Origin: Gallibacterium genomosp. 1
Lineage (GTDB): Bacteria > Pseudomonadota > Gammaproteobacteria > Enterobacterales > Pasteurellaceae
Assembly: GCF_000771875.1 (NCBI RefSeq)
Contig: NZ_JPXX01000003.1
Coordinates: forward strand, 38,593 to 102,592
Length of the DNA stretch: 64,000 nt
Direction: 5' to 3'
A model generated the notes under the pieces. The model saw only the letters and a program-made list of their open reading frames with translations, was not told the DNA's origin and made no database searches. Made by a program: the position numbers and the translations under genes. Below are positions 61,564 through 64,000 of the stretch, one piece after another. How positions within the stretch are numbered: the first letter of the stretch is position 1; each line of letters starts with the position of its first letter.

Positions 61564-62217
61564 ATGAAAGAATTTCAATATCCTAAAGATATCTACACTG
61601 AACCAGATGCGGATGTGAATACTCTTGCTAATCTTGGACCATTAACAGCAATGGCTGGTATATGGGAAGGAAAACGAGGATTAGATATTAATCCAAAAGC
61701 GGAAGGAGCGGTAAAAGATCCTTATATTGAACATATTGAGTTACAACCTATTGACCCACAAACTAACGGACCGCAGCTTTTTTATGGTTTGCGTTATCAT
61801 ATCCATATTGTGCAACCAAATGAAGTGGAAACATTTCACGATCAAGTTGGTTATTGGCTATGGGAACCGGCAACAGGAAATTTATTGTTAACCTTAAGTA
61901 TTCCTCGCGGACAAACTTTAATTGCTACTGGTAATGCTAGTGTAGATGCCAAGAAATTTACATTAACCGCACAACGTGGTTCATTAACGAATGGTATTAT
62001 TTCTAATCCATTTTTAGAACAATCTTTCCGTACAGAAAGTTATACTATTACTGTAACTATCAATAATGATGGTACGTGGTCATATGAGCAAGATACTGTA
62101 ATGGTAATTCCTAATTACGATGAGCCGTTTCATCATCAAGATCGTAATCGTTTAACGAAGGTTGCTGAACCAACACCGAATCCATTAGCATTAGCAGAAC
62201 AAAAAGGGCAACTATAA
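61564..62217 (+). CDS. Nitrobindin-like heme-binding beta-barrel (FABP-like) protein
   Basis: A 217-residue cytoplasmic protein whose GIWEGKRGLD (about 34-43) is the GxWxGxG-type signature of the DUF1794/nitrobindin barrel; beta strands continue to about 190. The heme-ligand His of that family cannot be placed with certainty. ATG 61564 with AGGCAGGA ahead is chosen; an upstream start at 61489 would overlap glyQ. It lies 10 bp after glyQ and overlaps the next start by one base. Confidence 0.72.
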   Translation: MKEFQYPKDIYTEPDADVNTLANLGPLTAMAGIWEGKRGLDINPKAEGAVKDPYIEHIELQPIDPQTNGPQLFYGLRYHIHIVQPNEVETFHDQVGYWLWEPATGNLLLTLSIPRGQTLIATGNASVDAKKFTLTAQRGSLTNGIISNPFLEQSFRTESYTITVTINNDGTWSYEQDTVMVIPNYDEPFHHQDRNRLTKVAEPTPNPLALAEQKGQL

Positions 62218-62483
62218 TGGATAAACCGATTTTATTTTTCGCCGAAAGTTGCCCTGATACTGCTCCTTTTGTGGCAGAGTTGAAGCGATTAAATGTGGAT
62301 TATGAACGCGTAGAAGTTTTAACTTCATTAGCCAATTTTAAACAATTTCTACGTTTGCGTGATAAGTCAGCGGTGTTTGATAACGCCAAAGCAAATGGCT
62401 ATGCGGGAATTCCAGCACTGTTGTTGAATAGTGGTGAAGTAATTTTGGATTATAAGAAACTGGCAGAAGTGTTTACTCCATAA
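62217..62483 (+). CDS. Glutaredoxin-like small protein
   Basis: 88 residues with a thioredoxin fold pattern: beta strand ILFFAES, CPDT at the active-site position (one Cys only, in place of CPYC), the middle helix, and the cis-Pro segment GIPALLL. It resembles glutaredoxin-like proteins of Pasteurellaceae with no known substrate. Coupled to the previous gene by a one-base TAATG overlap and likely in the glyQ transcript. Confidence 0.75.
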   Translation: MDKPILFFAESCPDTAPFVAELKRLNVDYERVEVLTSLANFKQFLRLRDKSAVFDNAKANGYAGIPALLLNSGEVILDYKKLAEVFTP

Positions 62484-62516
62484 ATAAAAGCGCGGTAAGT
62501 TTTGCAGAGGTTTTAG

Positions 62517-63554
62517 ATGACGACAAAAAAGCTACTTGTGAGAAGTGAACAGCAATTAGTTGGTGAAATTAGCCAACTTATTCAAACCAGCAAACAACGT
62601 GTTGCGGTAACCGTTAATGCGGAGCTTACCTTGCTTTATTGGCATATTGGACAACGAATTAATCAGCATATTCTCAATAATGAACGGGCGGAATATGGCA
62701 AAGAAGTGATTAAGAATTTGTCTAAAAGCCTAACAGAGCAATTTGGGAAGGGCTGGGGACGTTCTCACCTTAATTATTGTGTGAAATTTGCGGAAACATT
62801 TAGTGATTTTGAGATTGTCCACGCACTGCGTGGAAAATTGAGTTGGACGCATTTTAAAGCATTAATTTATATTGATGATCCACTCAAACGAGATTTCTAT
62901 GCCACAATGGCAGCCCAAGAGCGTTGGAGTACAAGAACACTAGAAGAGCGTATTGGCTCATTGCTGTTTGAACGCACCGCAATCTCGAAAAAGCCTGATG
63001 AAACCATTAGTCAAGAATTAACGTTATTGCGAGAAAAGGGCGAATATAATCAATCAATGATCTTAAAAGATCCTTATATTTTGGATTTTTTAGAACTTAA
63101 TGATCGTTATTTAGAAAAAGATCTTGAAGATGCAATTTTAAGAGAAGTTGAACAATTTCTTTTAGAATTAGGAGCGGGTTTTACTTTTATTGCTCGGCAG
63201 AAACGAATTCAAATTGATAATGATGATTTTTATATTGATTTACTACTCTACAACCGTAAATTAAAACGTTTAATTGCCATTGAATTAAAAACCGAAGCAT
63301 TTAAGCATTCACACAAAAGCCAAATGGAACTTTATTTGGCGTGGCTTGCGAAATATGAAAAAGAAGAAGGGGAAAATCCTCCCTTGGGTATTATTTTGTG
63401 TACGTCTAAAAAGCAAGAGCAAGTTGAATTATTAGATTTAAACCATTCTGATATTCATATTGCTGAATATATGACGGTGTTACCGAGTAAAGAAATATTA
63501 GAGCAGCGATTGCATTTGGCGGTATCACGAGCGAAAGAACGGCTTGCTAAATAA
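62517..63554 (+). CDS. DUF1016 PDDEXK-nuclease protein (YhcG family)
   Basis: 345 residues. Residues about 10-170 form the DUF1016 N-terminal helical domain (LYWHIGQRINQHIL, KLSWTHFKALI); residues about 180-345 a PDDEXK nuclease domain with Asp241 (DDFYIDLLLYN) and E256-L-K258 (IAIELKTEAFK). All the catalytic residues I expect are present. Family members are common in accessory islands and have been linked with toxin and defence roles, but the function is unsettled. It follows the redoxin gene by 33 bp. Confidence 0.85.
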   Translation: MTTKKLLVRSEQQLVGEISQLIQTSKQRVAVTVNAELTLLYWHIGQRINQHILNNERAEYGKEVIKNLSKSLTEQFGKGWGRSHLNYCVKFAETFSDFEIVHALRGKLSWTHFKALIYIDDPLKRDFYATMAAQERWSTRTLEERIGSLLFERTAISKKPDETISQELTLLREKGEYNQSMILKDPYILDFLELNDRYLEKDLEDAILREVEQFLLELGAGFTFIARQKRIQIDNDDFYIDLLLYNRKLKRLIAIELKTEAFKHSHKSQMELYLAWLAKYEKEEGENPPLGIILCTSKKQEQVELLDLNHSDIHIAEYMTVLPSKEILEQRLHLAVSRAKERLAK

Positions 63555-63602
63555 TATATTGTTAGTTAATAGAATTTTTTGAAATAGTAAATTTTAGTTA
63601 GA

Positions 63603-63986
63603 ATGCTGCCTTACGTTAAGAATTTAAAGGAACTTTCACAGAAATTACGTTCTAATCAGACCGATGCTGAACGTAAATTATGGCAACGGATTAATCGAGA
63701 TCAATTATTAGGCTTTCGCTTTAATCGTCAAAAGCCGTTGCTGAATTATATCGTAGATTTTTATTGTGCAAAGGCAAAGCTGATTATCGAACTAGATGGT
63801 TCTCATCATTATGAGGCTGAGCATCAAGAAAAAGATCGATTAAGAGATGATGAGTTAAGATCTCTAGGTTTTACAGTGATGAGGTTTAGTAATGATGAAA
63901 TTTATTATGAGATTGAGGCTGTTGTAGAGCAGATTTATTTATTTTTAGAACAAGTACAAATCTCTCTTAGTGGTGCTGAGGATTGA
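63603..63986 (+). CDS. DUF559 endonuclease-like protein
   Basis: 127 residues with the DUF559 (Vsr-like, PDDEXK) signature: LRSNQTDAERKLWQRI, FRFNRQKPLLNYIVDF (Asp52), ELDGSHHY (Glu63 and Asp65) and a C-terminal LGFTVMRFSNDEI. No own cytosine methylase is visible near it. It starts 48 bp after the DUF1016 gene, same strand, and the window ends 14 bp after its stop. Confidence 0.85.
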   Translation: MLPYVKNLKELSQKLRSNQTDAERKLWQRINRDQLLGFRFNRQKPLLNYIVDFYCAKAKLIIELDGSHHYEAEHQEKDRLRDDELRSLGFTVMRFSNDEIYYEIEAVVEQIYLFLEQVQISLSGAED

Positions 63987-64000
63987 CAAATCTCCCCTAG

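Noticed and set aside
62517..63986. Restriction-modification system
   Set aside because: Two nuclease-like genes are present but no methyltransferase or specificity subunit is visible in the window.

Overview
The window reads as chromosomal DNA of a Pasteurellaceae bacterium. It is AT-rich, almost every gene has its closest recognisable form in Haemophilus, Pasteurella or Gallibacterium-type genomes, and it carries Hin-type DNA uptake signal cores (AAGTGCGGT) at 212-220, 20264-20272 and as an inverted pair at 22431-22456. A chaperone/usher fimbrial operon of the kind known as F17-like in Gallibacterium is compatible with that genus, but the genus is not proven here.

Region 1 (1-14.8 kb) is a core replication, translation and RNA-decay block: an alanine/Na+ symporter, then rpmH-rnpA-yidD-yidC-mnmE on the minus strand, diverging from dnaA-dnaN-recF, then rluC diverging from rne, and fthC(ygfA)-ssrS(6S RNA)-zapA on the minus strand. 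Region 2 (14.9-24.9 kb) holds ygfB-pepP-ubiH-ubiI, asnC-udp behind a likely CRP site, tig, clpP-clpX and a DUF454 gene with a Fur-box-like operator. Region 3 (25-30.4 kb) has a DcuA-type C4-dicarboxylate carrier and the fructose PTS operon fruB-fruK-fruA.

Region 4 (30.4-36 kb) is more fluid: a LysR regulator faces a doxX gene that is cut short by an IS200/IS605-type tnpB element. The tnpB reading frame itself is broken by one in-frame TGA. Then come an MscS channel with a small zinc-ribbon membrane protein, and asnB. Region 5 (36-41.5 kb) is a four-gene fimbrial operon (major pilin, chaperone, usher, tip adhesin). Its promoter has an 11-C homopolymer between -35 and -10 candidates, a typical phase-variation design, and a terminator after the pilin gene probably sets subunit ratios.

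Region 6 (41.5-51.7 kb) is housekeeping again: queA-tgt (queuosine), menC, groES-groEL behind a near-consensus sigma-32 promoter, aspA behind a class II CRP promoter, and polA. aspA, the DcuA carrier and menC together fit fumarate respiration with menaquinone. Region 7 (51.8-56.5 kb) is a 1581-residue autotransporter with an N-terminal GDSL esterase, nine-plus copies of an 81-bp repeat and a C-terminal beta-barrel. Region 8 (56.8-64 kb) has a YeeZ-like reductase/epimerase, a five-gene tRNA operon (Met, Leu, Gln, Gln, Gln), nagB-nagA, glyQ, a nitrobindin-like and a glutaredoxin-like gene, and two PDDEXK-type nuclease genes (DUF1016 and DUF559) at the right edge.

The strongest leads for something new are the poly-C controlled fimbria with an unfamiliar tip adhesin, the repeat-bearing esterase autotransporter, and the nuclease pair next to glyQ. 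I found no CRISPR array, prophage or complete novel defence system.
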